Shown here one piece after another: positions 42,121 to 51,149 of a stretch of 64,000 bases of DNA (position 1 is its first letter; every line of letters begins with the position of its first letter). The position numbers and the translations under genes are program-made. A model generated the notes under the pieces. The model was not told the origin of the DNA. It made no database searches and was given only the letters and a program-made list of their open reading frames with translations. Origin of the DNA: Rhodocyclales bacterium GT-UBC (GTDB lineage: Bacteria > Pseudomonadota > Gammaproteobacteria > Burkholderiales > Rhodocyclaceae); NCBI GenBank assembly GCA_003583745.1, contig QXPY01000001.1, positions 310,001-374,000 on the forward strand, read 5' to 3'.

Positions 42121-42212
42121 CACGCTGCAGGGCAGGCTGGCAGTCGCCCAGCGCATCATGCAGGCGGCGGCGCCTTTCCTGTTTGCACGGGTGATGGCCG
42201 GGGGCGACGCCG
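42121..42212 (+). pseudogene. fragment of MFS transporter gene
   Basis: About 90 bases nearly identical to 46410-46502 in the intact MFS gene, in the same orientation; translated they give LQGRLAVAQRIMQAAAPFLF and a few more residues. The homology stops abruptly at both ends. It interrupts the Tae4 remnant A. Confidence 0.85.
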
Positions 42213-42296
42213 GAGTTCGACAAGGTGGTGCGGCGGTGGTAAGCCCAGCCCATGGCAAGGAGGAGGACAGCCGGAAGCGCTAAAGTCAGAATGCAC

Positions 42297-42689
42297 TCAC
42301 CGTGTTTTCGACAATTTCTTGGTGAGCCAATCCAATTCCTTGCTGTGGAACAAATCTATGCATTTCATTGTGTTGAACTCGGACTGGATCGCGCCGCTAT
42401 AGCGTCTGGCAGCGTACTTCTCGGCCAGCTTTTGCAACTTGTCATAGTCTTCGAGACGCTGCCGCCCGAACTCCAAATATGCGGCAGCCGTAGCGTTGGC
42501 GTCTGCCCTGTCGTTCGCATCCTTGGCGATGGTTGCCAGGCATACGCTCAAGGTCCAATTCTTTAGCAAGTCTTGCTGGGAATAGGTCTCGGTCATTGGC
42601 AGCAATGAGTTCGTTCCCTCAGAAGCGTGGCCAGAGACGCCGACTGCCAGGAGTACTGCTGCTGCAATGGATTTCAAGGAAGATTCCAT
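42297..42689 (-). CDS. tai4: Tai4-like type VI amidase immunity protein, second copy
   Basis: A 130-aa exported protein with a signal peptide ending near GHASE. It aligns with the protein at 41490 (LLKNWTLSVCLATIAKDA, AAAYLEFGRQRLEDYDK, EFNTMKCIDLFHSKELDWL), about half identical by eye. It appears intact and overlaps the end of Tae4 copy B, so each immunity gene keeps its own cognate partner position. Confidence 0.82.
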   Translation of the reverse strand: MESSLKSIAAAVLLAVGVSGHASEGTNSLLPMTETYSQQDLLKNWTLSVCLATIAKDANDRADANATAAAYLEFGRQRLEDYDKLQKLAEKYAARRYSGAIQSEFNTMKCIDLFHSKELDWLTKKLSKTR

Positions 42690-43106
42690 AGTGAGGCTAC
42701 TTCCGGGATAAATATTCCGTTATCGGGGTCGCTCATAAGGTGGCAGGAGTCTGAACATGATTGTCCGTTCGACAGCGTTACATGCCCTTTGGCATCGCCC
42801 CAGCCATGCCCTTTGACAACGATGATGCCTTTCATCCCAGCGAAGTCCGATGTCGTCGGCGACTTCGCTGATTTGTCGGGTTTGCCGAACGTGTCAGCCA
42901 TGTACAGCAGCATGTCGTTGACCCGGTAGATGTATTGCATGTTGTCGCCGCCGCTTACCATCGTGTAGCGCGCACTCTTGCGGCTCGGGAATCCTGTCTT
43001 GTTAAGTACATAGCTCATTCGTATGGGGCACGTCTCCAGAAAATGGCGGTAAATTCAGGACGATAACATGACCCAATTGGCATGTTGGTCGCTGTTTGCC
43101 TATAGC
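42674..43106 (-). pseudogene. tae4: Tae4 amidase copy B, frameshifted
   Basis: From TCPIRMSYVLN (catalytic Cys) to GHVTLSNG (catalytic His) and IPEVASLWNLP this is Tae4. In the same frame a stop lies nine codons before the Cys. The preceding TATNMPIGSCYRPEFTAIF, which has the length of the missing Tae4 N-terminus, is in another frame; one extra T in the homopolymer at 43040-43043 would join them. The N-terminus is in turn fused in frame to the 15 codons of the duplicated EAL start. As written it is broken; ATG at 43018 gives only 114 residues without the catalytic Cys. Confidence 0.75.
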
Positions 43107-43282
43107 GCTCGTTCGTCGCCGTAAAATAGGCGAGCAGCGCTGCGATGGGCATTGATTCTCCGTGATTGATCCGGCATGGGCGCCAAGGGAGGGTGACTAG
43201 CTGGCCGCCGGCAAGGACGAAACGAAGATTTGTTTCTAAGCTAATCGCAAAATCGATCAGCCGGCGGCGCCGCTTCGGGAGA
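43107..43282. repeat. direct repeat, copy 2 (truncated EAL start)
   Basis: Second copy of the segment at 41257-41432. It carries a ribosome site (GGAG) and MPIAALLAYFTATNE on the minus strand (start at 43152), after which EAL homology stops and Tae4-type sequence begins. Its far end leads into the molybdopterin oxidoreductase gene. Confidence 0.85.
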
Positions 43283-43315
43283 AAATCGCGCTTCGCCAAA
43301 TCAGGAACCGCCTGG

Positions 43316-45394
43316 ATGTCATCGAATTTGAAACACGCCGTTTGTCCGCACGATTGCCCCAGCGTCTGTGCGCTTGAAGTCGACCTGCTGACGCCGGAAC
43401 GCATCGGCCGGGTGCGCGGTGCGCCGCAGCCTTATACCGACGGCGTCATCTGCGCCAAGGTGGCGCGCTACGCCGAGCGCGTCCATCACCCGGAACGCCT
43501 GACCCAGCCACTGCGCCGGGTCGGGCCGAAGGGCAGCGGGCAATTCGCGGCGATCTCCTGGGAAGAGGCGCTGGACCGCGTGGCGGCCGGCTTCCGGGCG
43601 GCCATCGAGCAACACGGGCCGGAAACGGTGTGGCCTTATCACTACGCCGGCACCATGGGGCTGGTCCAGCGCGGTGCCATCCGTCGCCTGGGGCATCTCG
43701 GCGGCTGGTCGCGCCAGCTGGAAACCTTCTGCATCGCGCTGGCCGATCCGGGCTGGCTGGCCGGGGTTGGCGCCAAGCGCGGCGTCGATGCCCGCGAGGC
43801 GGTCGAATCCGACCTGATCGTCGTCTGGGGCGGCAACCCTGTGCATACCCAGGTCAATTTCATGCACTGGGTGCAAAAGGCCAAACGCCAGCGCGGCGCC
43901 AAACTGGTCGTGGTCGACCCTTATCGCACGGCAACAGCGGCCAAGGCCGACCTGCATCTGGCGCTCAAGCCGGGCACCGACGGCGCGCTGGCTTGCGCAG
44001 TGATGCACGTGCTGCTCGCCGAGAACCTGGCCGACCGCGACTACCTGGCGCGCCTGACCGATTTCTCGCCGGAGGTCGAGGCCCATCTGGCCAGCCGGAC
44101 GCCGGCCTGGGCGGCGGCAATCACCGGTCTTTCGGTCGATGAAATCGTCGCTTTCGCCCGCCTTTACGGCACGACGCAGCGCAGTTACCTGCGCGTCGGT
44201 TACGGTTTTACCCGTCAGCGCAACGGTGCGGCGGCGATGCATGCGGTGAGCTGCCTGCCGGCGGTGACCGGCGCCTGGCAATATCCGGGCGGCGGTGCGC
44301 TGTTCAGCAATGGCGGCCTGTACGGCATCGACAACCGTTTCCTCTACGGCCTCGATACGAATCCGCCGCTGGCGCGGCAACTCGACATGGGGCGGATCGG
44401 CGCCGTGCTGGCCGGCGACCCACGCGACATCGGGCAAGGGCCGCCGGTCACCGCCATGCTGATCCAGAGCACCAACCCGGCCGTTGTCGCGCCGGATAGC
44501 GCCGCCGTGCGTCGTGGCCTGCTGCGCGAGGACCTGTTCGTCTGCGTCCATGAGCAATTCATGACCGAGACGGCGCAATTGGCCGACATCGTGTTGCCGG
44601 CGACGACCTTTCTCGAACACGACGATCTCTACCAGGCGTCCGGCCACACCTTCCTGCAGGCCTCGCAGCGGATCATTCCGCCGGTCGGCGAAAGCCGCTC
44701 GAACCATTGGGTAATCGGCCAGCTGGCGGCCCGCCTAGGCATCGAGCACCCGGCCATGGCGCTGGAAGAATGGCCGCTGGTCGACAAGCTGCTGCGCGAT
44801 TCGGGCAAGCCCGGTGCCGACCAGTTGCTCGAACAGGGCTGGCTGGATTGCGCCCAGCCTTTCGAGGAGGCGCATTTCCTGAACGGCTTCCCGCAGCCGG
44901 ACGGCCGCTTCCGTTTTGCGCCGGACTGGGCGCAGCGCGGCCCCGGCCATGCCGCCATGCCGCGCTACCCGGACCATCTGCCGGTGCTCGACGAAGCGAC
45001 GCCGGACAAACCCTTCCGTCTGGTGGCGGCGCCGGCCCGAAATTTCCTGAATACCACCTTCACCGAAACGCCCGGATCGCAACGCGGCGAAGGCCGGCCG
45101 ACCCTGCTCATCCACCCTGAAGCGGCAAGCCGGCTGGGTATTGCCGAAGGTGACGTGGTGCGCCTCGGCAATGATCAGGCTTCGCTGCTCATCCACGCCA
45201 GTCTGTTTTCCGGCTTGCGCCGGGAAACCCTGATCGTCGAAAGCCAGTGGCCGAACGCTGCCTTCATCGAAGGCCTGGGCATCAACGCCCTGGTCGGCGC
45301 CGAGCCGGGTTTCCCCAATTCCGGTGTCGCCTATCACGACACCGCGGTGTGGGTGCGCCAGGGCGAAAGCGCTCAGGGATCAACTCAGGGATGA
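43316..45394 (+). CDS. molybdopterin oxidoreductase
   Basis: A 692-aa protein of the DMSO reductase superfamily, starting at ATG 43316 with an N-terminal [4Fe-4S] motif (Cys10, 14, 18, 46) and no export signal, so cytoplasmic. Features include WGGNPVHTQVNF, the cofactor-binding LIQSTNPAVV, QLADIVLPATTFLEHDD and a C-terminal molybdopterin-dinucleotide domain (HPEAASRLGIAEGDVVRL). The substrate is unknown. It overlaps the MFS transporter (ATGA), suggesting that the transporter handles its substrate. Confidence 0.9.
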   Translation: MSSNLKHAVCPHDCPSVCALEVDLLTPERIGRVRGAPQPYTDGVICAKVARYAERVHHPERLTQPLRRVGPKGSGQFAAISWEEALDRVAAGFRAAIEQHGPETVWPYHYAGTMGLVQRGAIRRLGHLGGWSRQLETFCIALADPGWLAGVGAKRGVDAREAVESDLIVVWGGNPVHTQVNFMHWVQKAKRQRGAKLVVVDPYRTATAAKADLHLALKPGTDGALACAVMHVLLAENLADRDYLARLTDFSPEVEAHLASRTPAWAAAITGLSVDEIVAFARLYGTTQRSYLRVGYGFTRQRNGAAAMHAVSCLPAVTGAWQYPGGGALFSNGGLYGIDNRFLYGLDTNPPLARQLDMGRIGAVLAGDPRDIGQGPPVTAMLIQSTNPAVVAPDSAAVRRGLLREDLFVCVHEQFMTETAQLADIVLPATTFLEHDDLYQASGHTFLQASQRIIPPVGESRSNHWVIGQLAARLGIEHPAMALEEWPLVDKLLRDSGKPGADQLLEQGWLDCAQPFEEAHFLNGFPQPDGRFRFAPDWAQRGPGHAAMPRYPDHLPVLDEATPDKPFRLVAAPARNFLNTTFTETPGSQRGEGRPTLLIHPEAASRLGIAEGDVVRLGNDQASLLIHASLFSGLRRETLIVESQWPNAAFIEGLGINALVGAEPGFPNSGVAYHDTAVWVRQGESAQGSTQG

Positions 45395-46617
45395 ACCCGG
45401 GGCGGGCTCCGCAGGTCATTGCGCTGGGCCTCGCCCAGACCATCGCCTGGGCTGCCTCGACCTATCTGCCAGCGGTACTGGCCGCGCCGATGGCGGCCGA
45501 TCTCGGCCTGACGCCGGCCTGGATTTTCGCCGCCTATTCCGGTGCGCTGTGCGTCATGGCCTTGCTCGGGCCGGTCGTCGGCCGGGCCATCGACCGACGC
45601 GGCGGACGCCACGTGCTCTGCCTGTCGAACATCGTACTGGCCCTCGGCTTGGCCGGATTGGCGGTGTCGAACCATGCCTGGTCGATGTTCGTCGGCTGGG
45701 GGCTGATCGGGGCGGGCATGGCGCTCGGCTTGTACGACGCGGCCTTCGCGGCACTGGTTCGGCAACACGGGCTGGCGGCGCGCGGGCCGATCACCGGCAT
45801 TACTTTGCTGGGCGGTTTTGCCAGCACCATCGGCTGGCCGCTGACCGCCTTCATGGTGGCGCACTGGGATTGGCGCGTCGCCTGTCTGGCCTGGGCGGCC
45901 GGGCACCTGCTGGTGGCCTTGCCGCTCAACTTCCGCTTCATCCCGGCTGTGCGCGAGATCGATCGCGAGGGCGACGGGCGTCACAGCGAAGCGGCGGTGA
46001 TCTCACCTTCGGAAGCCCGCTTGCGGCGCCGCAACTTCATCCTGCTTGCCACCTTCGGCGCGGCGACGGCTTTCGTCACCTCGGCGATGGCGGCGCATCT
46101 GCCCTTGTTCCTGCTTTCTGCAGGTGTCGGCTCGGCAGCGGCGATCACCGCAGCCGCCTTGCTTGGCCCAGCCCAGGTGCTGGCCCGGCTTGGCGAATTT
46201 CTCGCCGCGCAGCGCTTTCGCCCCGAGCCGCTGCTGATCGCCCGGGTGGCGACTGCCCTGCATCCGCTGGCCGGGCTGCTTTTTCTCGGTCTGGCCGGGC
46301 TGCCCGGCATGGCCATGCTGTTCGCCATCCTGCACGGCGCCGGCAACGGCTTGATCACCATCGCCAAGGGCACGCTGACGTTGTCCATTTTCGGCGCGGC
46401 CGGGTACGGCGCGCTGCAGGGCCGGCTGGCCGTCGCCCAGCGCATCATGCAGGCGGCGGCGCCTTTCCTGTTTGCGCTGGTGATGGCCTGGGGTGGCGCC
46501 AAGGCTGGCCTGTGCCTGACGGTGGCCGTCTCGCTGCTGGCTCTGGCGGCGCTGCTGCTGATCGGCAAAAGTCCGGGCACACCCGGCAACTCCGCGGACG
46601 ACGCCGTGTCGAATTGA
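45391..46617 (+). CDS. MFS transporter
   Basis: A 408-aa protein with 12 predicted membrane spans and the MFS loop motif GRAIDRRGGRHVL between spans 2 and 3. It overlaps the molybdopterin oxidoreductase gene. The central cytoplasmic loop (VREIDREGDGRHSEAAVISPSEARLRRRN) divides the two halves. Substrate unknown. About 90 bases of its 3' region are copied at 42121-42212. Confidence 0.9.
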   Translation: MNPGRAPQVIALGLAQTIAWAASTYLPAVLAAPMAADLGLTPAWIFAAYSGALCVMALLGPVVGRAIDRRGGRHVLCLSNIVLALGLAGLAVSNHAWSMFVGWGLIGAGMALGLYDAAFAALVRQHGLAARGPITGITLLGGFASTIGWPLTAFMVAHWDWRVACLAWAAGHLLVALPLNFRFIPAVREIDREGDGRHSEAAVISPSEARLRRRNFILLATFGAATAFVTSAMAAHLPLFLLSAGVGSAAAITAAALLGPAQVLARLGEFLAAQRFRPEPLLIARVATALHPLAGLLFLGLAGLPGMAMLFAILHGAGNGLITIAKGTLTLSIFGAAGYGALQGRLAVAQRIMQAAAPFLFALVMAWGGAKAGLCLTVAVSLLALAALLLIGKSPGTPGNSADDAVSN

Positions 46618-46679
46618 CATGACCCCACGCTAAGGCTCGGCAGTTGCTTGTCGGCCGAGGCTGCGGAGGAGGAGCAATC

Positions 46680-47051
46680 ATGAACCCACTCGGCTTGCAG
46701 GAACTCAAGGTGGTCGCCCTGGCTGTCGACGACATGGCAAGGGCCTGCGACTTTTACCGAAATACGCTTGGTCTGGTGCCGGCACTTGAAGGCGGCGAGG
46801 CGGCGTTCGCCTTGGGCAACGCCACCCTCATGCTCAAGCTGAGTGGCAACGGCTGGCCGGGCAAGCCGAGCACCGAACTCAATCCGCGCCTGACCCTGGC
46901 GGTGGCCGATGCCCGGCAGACCGAGAAGCGCCTTCTGGCGCGCGGCGTACGCATCAGCGACGGAGTCAGCCTGTACGAGGAAGGTCTGTTCTATATCGGC
47001 GCCTTCCTCGACAGCGAGGGCAACAAGCTCTGGTTCTGTTCGGCGGCCTGA
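46680..47051 (+). CDS. VOC/glyoxalase-fold protein
   Basis: A 123-aa protein with a strong ribosome site (GGAGGAGGAG). It has the beta-alpha-beta-beta-beta pattern of the vicinal oxygen chelate fold (LKVVALAVDDMARACDFYRNTLGLVP, GAFLDSEGNKLWFCSA). Enzymes and resistance proteins share this fold; the reaction cannot be assigned. It is convergent with ovoA. Confidence 0.85.
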   Translation: MNPLGLQELKVVALAVDDMARACDFYRNTLGLVPALEGGEAAFALGNATLMLKLSGNGWPGKPSTELNPRLTLAVADARQTEKRLLARGVRISDGVSLYEEGLFYIGAFLDSEGNKLWFCSAA

Positions 47052-47061
47052 GAGGCTCCGG

Positions 47062-49173
47062 TCAGCTGCGTCGCCGCCAGAGGGTGACTTCCGACAGGGT
47101 GTGCTGGAACTTGCGCTTCGTTTCACGGATCACGAAGGGCACATCGCGTGGCATGCCAACCGGCTCGAAGTGTGCGGTGAGCAGGGCGTGCAGGCCGTCG
47201 AGCGTGGTGAAGTTTTCGCCATCCTTCTTGAACCCGCCCAGCCAGTGCTCGCGCCGGGTGTGCTCGGCCAGCCAGGTGTAGGGCGAGGCGATCAGCAACA
47301 GGCCTCCGGGGTTGAGGCGTTCATGCACGCTGGCCAGGAATTGTTCCGGCGAGTGCAGGCGGTCGATCAGGTTGGCGGCGAGGATCAGGTCGTAGCCGGT
47401 GAAATTGGGCTTGAGGTTGCAGGCGTCGCCCTGCCAGAAGCTGACTCGCCCGGCTGTTTCGGCCAGGCCGAGTTCGGCCAAAGTGCGTTCGCGGTAGCCG
47501 ACCAGTTCGCCTTCCTCGGGCAGGGTGTAGCGGATGCGGCCCTGTTCGGCCATCTGTGCGCCGAGGCCGATGAAACGGGCCGAGAAATCGATGCCGGTCA
47601 CTTCGTCGAAATGCCGGGCCAGTTCGAAGCAGGCGCGGCCGGTGGCGCAGCCGAGGTCGAGGGCACGGCGTTTCGGATGCCCGCCCATGGCCTCGACGGC
47701 CAGCGCCGCCAGGGTCGCCGGGAAATTGGGCACGCCGTAATAGCTGTCGCCGAAATGGAATTCGGCGTACTGCGCCATCAGTTCGTCGGTTTCGTAATGG
47801 GAGGCGGCATGGGTGGCTGGTGCTTCGGCGACCACGTAGCGGAAGCCGGCGTGCTGGAAGAAGTGACGCCGGAAGGCGTAGCGTGCGGCGAGGCGGGCCT
47901 CGTCGCCGCAGGATATCCATGAACTGCCCTTGATCAGGTTGTGGCGACCGTCGAAGGTCGGCGTCGTGAAGTCGTCGTAGATCGGATGCACGGCAAAGCC
48001 GTCGAAGGGGTAGATCGGCGTTTCGGTCCATTGCCAGACGTTGCCGACGACGTCGAACAGTGGCCCGTGCGCGAAGCGATCCACCGGACACGACGAAGCC
48101 CAGTGATCGAGGTGCAGGTTGGCGGCTGCCGGCTGCTCGGGCTCGACTTCACCGATCCCGGCAAAGCCGGCCAGGCGATGCCATTCGTCCTCGCTCGGCA
48201 GGCGCACCGGCTGGCCGCTCTGAGCTGATTTCCAGAGACAGAAGGCCTTGGCCTCGTGGTAGTTGGTCTCGACCGGCCAGTTCCAGGGCATCGGCACTTC
48301 TTCGGTCATCAGGCGCAGTTGCCAGCCGGCGGGCTTGGCCAGCCAGAAGCTCGGTGCCTTGGCTCGGGCGAAAGTGCGCCAGGCCAGGCCTTCCTCGTTC
48401 CACCAGCGGTCATCGTCGTAGCCGCCGGCTTCGACGAAGGCCAGGAATTCGTGGTTGGAGACCAGCTGGCGGCTGGCCTGGAAAGCGCCCACCGTCGCCT
48501 GGTGGCGGCCGTACTCGTTGTCCCAGCCGTACCAGGCGTCCGTGAACGCCTTGCCGAGGCTGACCGTACCGGCCGGAATGTCGATAAGAACGTTGGTTGG
48601 CGGCAAGCCGGCCTCGCGGCAGGGCGCCCAGTCCGCATGCGGTCGCACGTAGTCGAGGCGGTGTTGCCGGATGAGGACAGAGGAGGTTTCGAGATGGATG
48701 CGCTCGTGGTCGATGCCCATCAGGATCGCCCACCACGGATGCTGCCAGTCGATGGGCAGGGTGAGCGGCGCATGGCGCAAGATACCGTCGACCAGATGGC
48801 GGACCTGCCGGCGGTAGTCGCGGACTGCCTCGATGCTCGGCCAGTCGTAGCGGGTGTCGTCGAGGTCGTCCCAGCTCATTTCGTCGACGCCAACCGCGAA
48901 GATCGATTCGAGGCGCGGATTCAGGCGCGCTTCGATCAGCCCGGCGAGCAGCAGCTTGTTCACGAAGAAGGTCGCGGTATGGCCGAAATAGAAAATCAGC
49001 GGGTGGCGCAGGCTGATCGGCTTTTCGTACCAGGCCGCCTCGCAGGCCAGGGTTTCAAACAGTTGTTCGTAGCGGTCCTGGGTGGCGTGGAAAGCCTCGA
49101 GAATGTCACGCCTGACCGTTTCCGACGGACGGTCGGCAAGCTTGGGACTGCGTGGAAACAAGGGCTTGTTCAT
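47062..49173 (-). CDS. ovoA: OvoA, ovothiol 5-histidylcysteine sulfoxide synthase/methyltransferase
   Basis: A 703-aa protein with the three-part OvoA layout: a DinB-like domain (residues about 30-190) with an iron-binding HxxxHxE (DHERIHLE), a formylglycine-enzyme-like domain (about 195-450; NEYGRH, NVWQWTETP, GSSWISCGDEARLAARYAFRRHFF), and a C-terminal SAM methyltransferase (about 480-700; ALDLGCATGRACFELA). It couples cysteine to histidine and N-methylates to make ovothiol, an antioxidant thiol. The start MNKPLFPRSPK at 49173 is used; the longer frame lacks conserved residues. Confidence 0.9.
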   Translation of the reverse strand: MNKPLFPRSPKLADRPSETVRRDILEAFHATQDRYEQLFETLACEAAWYEKPISLRHPLIFYFGHTATFFVNKLLLAGLIEARLNPRLESIFAVGVDEMSWDDLDDTRYDWPSIEAVRDYRRQVRHLVDGILRHAPLTLPIDWQHPWWAILMGIDHERIHLETSSVLIRQHRLDYVRPHADWAPCREAGLPPTNVLIDIPAGTVSLGKAFTDAWYGWDNEYGRHQATVGAFQASRQLVSNHEFLAFVEAGGYDDDRWWNEEGLAWRTFARAKAPSFWLAKPAGWQLRLMTEEVPMPWNWPVETNYHEAKAFCLWKSAQSGQPVRLPSEDEWHRLAGFAGIGEVEPEQPAAANLHLDHWASSCPVDRFAHGPLFDVVGNVWQWTETPIYPFDGFAVHPIYDDFTTPTFDGRHNLIKGSSWISCGDEARLAARYAFRRHFFQHAGFRYVVAEAPATHAASHYETDELMAQYAEFHFGDSYYGVPNFPATLAALAVEAMGGHPKRRALDLGCATGRACFELARHFDEVTGIDFSARFIGLGAQMAEQGRIRYTLPEEGELVGYRERTLAELGLAETAGRVSFWQGDACNLKPNFTGYDLILAANLIDRLHSPEQFLASVHERLNPGGLLLIASPYTWLAEHTRREHWLGGFKKDGENFTTLDGLHALLTAHFEPVGMPRDVPFVIRETKRKFQHTLSEVTLWRRRS

Positions 49174-49293
49174 GGTCTTCCAACCCGTGGCGGGCATCAG
49201 TCTGTCGACCGGTGCAGCATACACCCGCCCGACCTCGCGCATTGCGTGCCGACCGGCAAGAAGCCAGGCAGCCCCTTGCCATCGGACGGACTA

Positions 49294-50226
49294 TTACAGA
49301 CCCAGACCTAGCTTCTTGCCATTCACCTCGACGCCGTAAAGATTGACCCCGTCGTCAGCGTGGTAGCGCTTGCGGGTCTCGTCGATGCTGCCATTGACCA
49401 GACGCGGGTCCTGCGGCCGTTCGTGCGAATTGATGTAGGCGGCGACATCCCAGGCGTCGCGGTCGGAGAGCGTTTCGCCCCGACCGAGCGGCATGTTGTG
49501 CTGGATGAAGCCGGCGGCGGTGTTGATGCGGTGCATGCCGGCCCCCCAGTTGTAGGAGTCCTTGCCCCACAGTGCCGGGAAGACGGTGGTGACGCCGACC
49601 TTCTTTCCTTCGCCGTTTTCGCCGTGGCAGATGACGCATTGCTTGTCATAGACCGCCTTGCCGCGAGCGATGTCATAGCCGCCGACGGGCGGTGGCGGTT
49701 CGTCGAAACCGCGCCCGGGCAGGGCCTTGCCGGTTGGGGCGCCGGTCGATAGCCAGTAGGCGTAGGTGGTCAGTGCGGCGAGGATTTCGCTGTCGGCCGC
49801 CGGCGGCTTGCCGTTCATGCTGAAGGTGAAGCAGCCCTGCATGCGCTCGACGTAGGTATTCACCTTGTTGTTCTTCTTGCGGTAGGCCGGATACATCGGA
49901 TAGGCCGCCCACAACGGCGCCGAGTTGGCCTTGCGGCCGCGGTCGATGTGGCAGTTCACGCAGTTCATTTCGTTGCCGACGTACTCGGGCGCCAGGGCCT
50001 TGGTGTTCATGAAGAGGTCCATGCCGCGGCGGACCTGGTCGCCAAAGGCATTGTTCGGAATCTCGGTGTCGGCCGGCGGCTGGAAGTAACGCTGGCTGGG
50101 CGCCTTGGCTGGTGCTTTCGGCAATTGCGTCTGGTCGTCGAGACGCGGATTGCGCGGGCTGTCGGCGGCGATGGCATGGCCGACGGCAAAGGCGAGGAGG
50201 AGCAGGGAGGAAATGGTCTTTTTCAT
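49294..50226 (-). CDS. tsdA: TsdA-like dihaem thiosulfate dehydrogenase/tetrathionate reductase
   Basis: A 310-aa exported protein with haem motifs CVNCH (89-93) and CVICH (197-201). Between them lies VERMQGCFTFSMNGK; Cys132 aligns with the Cys axial haem ligand of TsdA. TsdA joins two thiosulfates to tetrathionate or the reverse. It lies in an operon with a c4-like dihaem cytochrome and the TsdA fusion, next to TtrSR-type regulators. Specific direction of reaction cannot be told. Confidence 0.78.
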   Translation of the reverse strand: MKKTISSLLLLAFAVGHAIAADSPRNPRLDDQTQLPKAPAKAPSQRYFQPPADTEIPNNAFGDQVRRGMDLFMNTKALAPEYVGNEMNCVNCHIDRGRKANSAPLWAAYPMYPAYRKKNNKVNTYVERMQGCFTFSMNGKPPAADSEILAALTTYAYWLSTGAPTGKALPGRGFDEPPPPVGGYDIARGKAVYDKQCVICHGENGEGKKVGVTTVFPALWGKDSYNWGAGMHRINTAAGFIQHNMPLGRGETLSDRDAWDVAAYINSHERPQDPRLVNGSIDETRKRYHADDGVNLYGVEVNGKKLGLGL

Positions 50227-50277
50227 GGCGGGAATCCTTGAGTTCGATGAGGGAAGGCAGGCTTGGCGCGAACAAAC

Positions 50278-50988
50278 TCAGCGCAAGCGATGCTGGCTTT
50301 CGTCGAAGGTTTCCTTGGATTCCCCGAGGCCGGCGAAATACTCGGCGACGGCCTTTATCTCGGCGGCAGTGAGATCGACGGCGATGTGCTGCATCAGGCC
50401 ATTGGGATCGTTGTGGCGACTGGGCGGTACGGCGGCCACCGCCTTGCTCTTGCGGCCGGCCGGGATGGCCGGTGTGCCACGCCAGGCATTGAGCTGGTTC
50501 TCGATGTAGAGCGCCGACTGCCCGGCCAGCGGCGGGAAGGCGTTGCCCACCCCGACCCCGGCCGGGCCGTGGCACAGCGTGCATTCCGGAATGTTGCGCT
50601 CCCAGGCACCGCGCAGCGCGATCCAGGCGCCGCTGCCGGGTTGTGGCCGTTCGACCGGGCCGGCCTTGATATTGACCTTGGGCAGTTCGGCGTAAGCCTT
50701 GGCGACGGCGGCGGTCTCCGCCTCGTTGAGGGCTTGGGCGATCGGCTGCATCAAGGGATTCTGGCGCCGGCCGGCCTTGAAGTCGGCCAGTTGTTTGGCG
50801 ATGTAGGTTTCGGGCAGGCCGGCCAGGCGGGGATAGCCGGCGGCGGCCATGCCTTTGCCGTCGGTGCCGTGGCAGGTGATGCAGGGCATGGCGGCCGGGT
50901 TGCTGCCGCCGCGCTGCATGATGCTTTCGCCGTCGGCGGCGTGGCCGAGCAGCGGGAACAGCAAGCTCAGGAATACGGTCTTTCTCAC
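50278..50988 (-). CDS. tsdB: cytochrome c4-like dihaem protein (TsdB-like)
   Basis: A 236-aa exported protein with two class I domains (CITCH and CTLCH), each followed by a PRLAG or PPLAGQ segment and Met ligands, as in c4. A c4-like TsdB is the usual electron partner of TsdA, so the position 51 bases upstream of tsdA supports that role. A plain cytochrome c4 is the alternative. Confidence 0.8.
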   Translation of the reverse strand: MRKTVFLSLLFPLLGHAADGESIMQRGGSNPAAMPCITCHGTDGKGMAAAGYPRLAGLPETYIAKQLADFKAGRRQNPLMQPIAQALNEAETAAVAKAYAELPKVNIKAGPVERPQPGSGAWIALRGAWERNIPECTLCHGPAGVGVGNAFPPLAGQSALYIENQLNAWRGTPAIPAGRKSKAVAAVPPSRHNDPNGLMQHIAVDLTAAEIKAVAEYFAGLGESKETFDESQHRLR

Positions 50989-51097
50989 GGTGAAACTCCT
51001 CTCGGCTAGGGATGGGATTGAATCAGGCGCCTGTCGGGCGCTCTTATGGTGAATGAATGGAATGCTGCAAATCTTTCCGTTTGGGCGTTCGATGTTG

Positions 51098-51126
51098 AAA
51101 ACACCGCCCCGGTTAGAGGGGCGGTG
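51098..51126 (-). terminator. Rho-independent terminator
   Basis: On the minus strand CACCGCCCC pairs with GGGGCGGTG over a 7-base loop, followed by TTTT. It lies just after the five-haem gene and may reduce transcription into tsdB and tsdA. Confidence 0.75.
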
Positions 51127-51149
51127 AGGTCGGGAAAATCAGGCGGCGA

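Noticed and set aside
42101..42253. 5' part of the 127-aa frame ending in the Tae4 C-terminus
   Set aside because: It is the reverse complement of an MFS gene fragment and adjoining DNA, not effector sequence.
47321..48091. Long open frames overlapping ovoA, the cytochrome genes and others on alternative frames
   Set aside because: They are Arg/Pro/Ala-rich shadows typical of GC-rich DNA opposite or within real genes.
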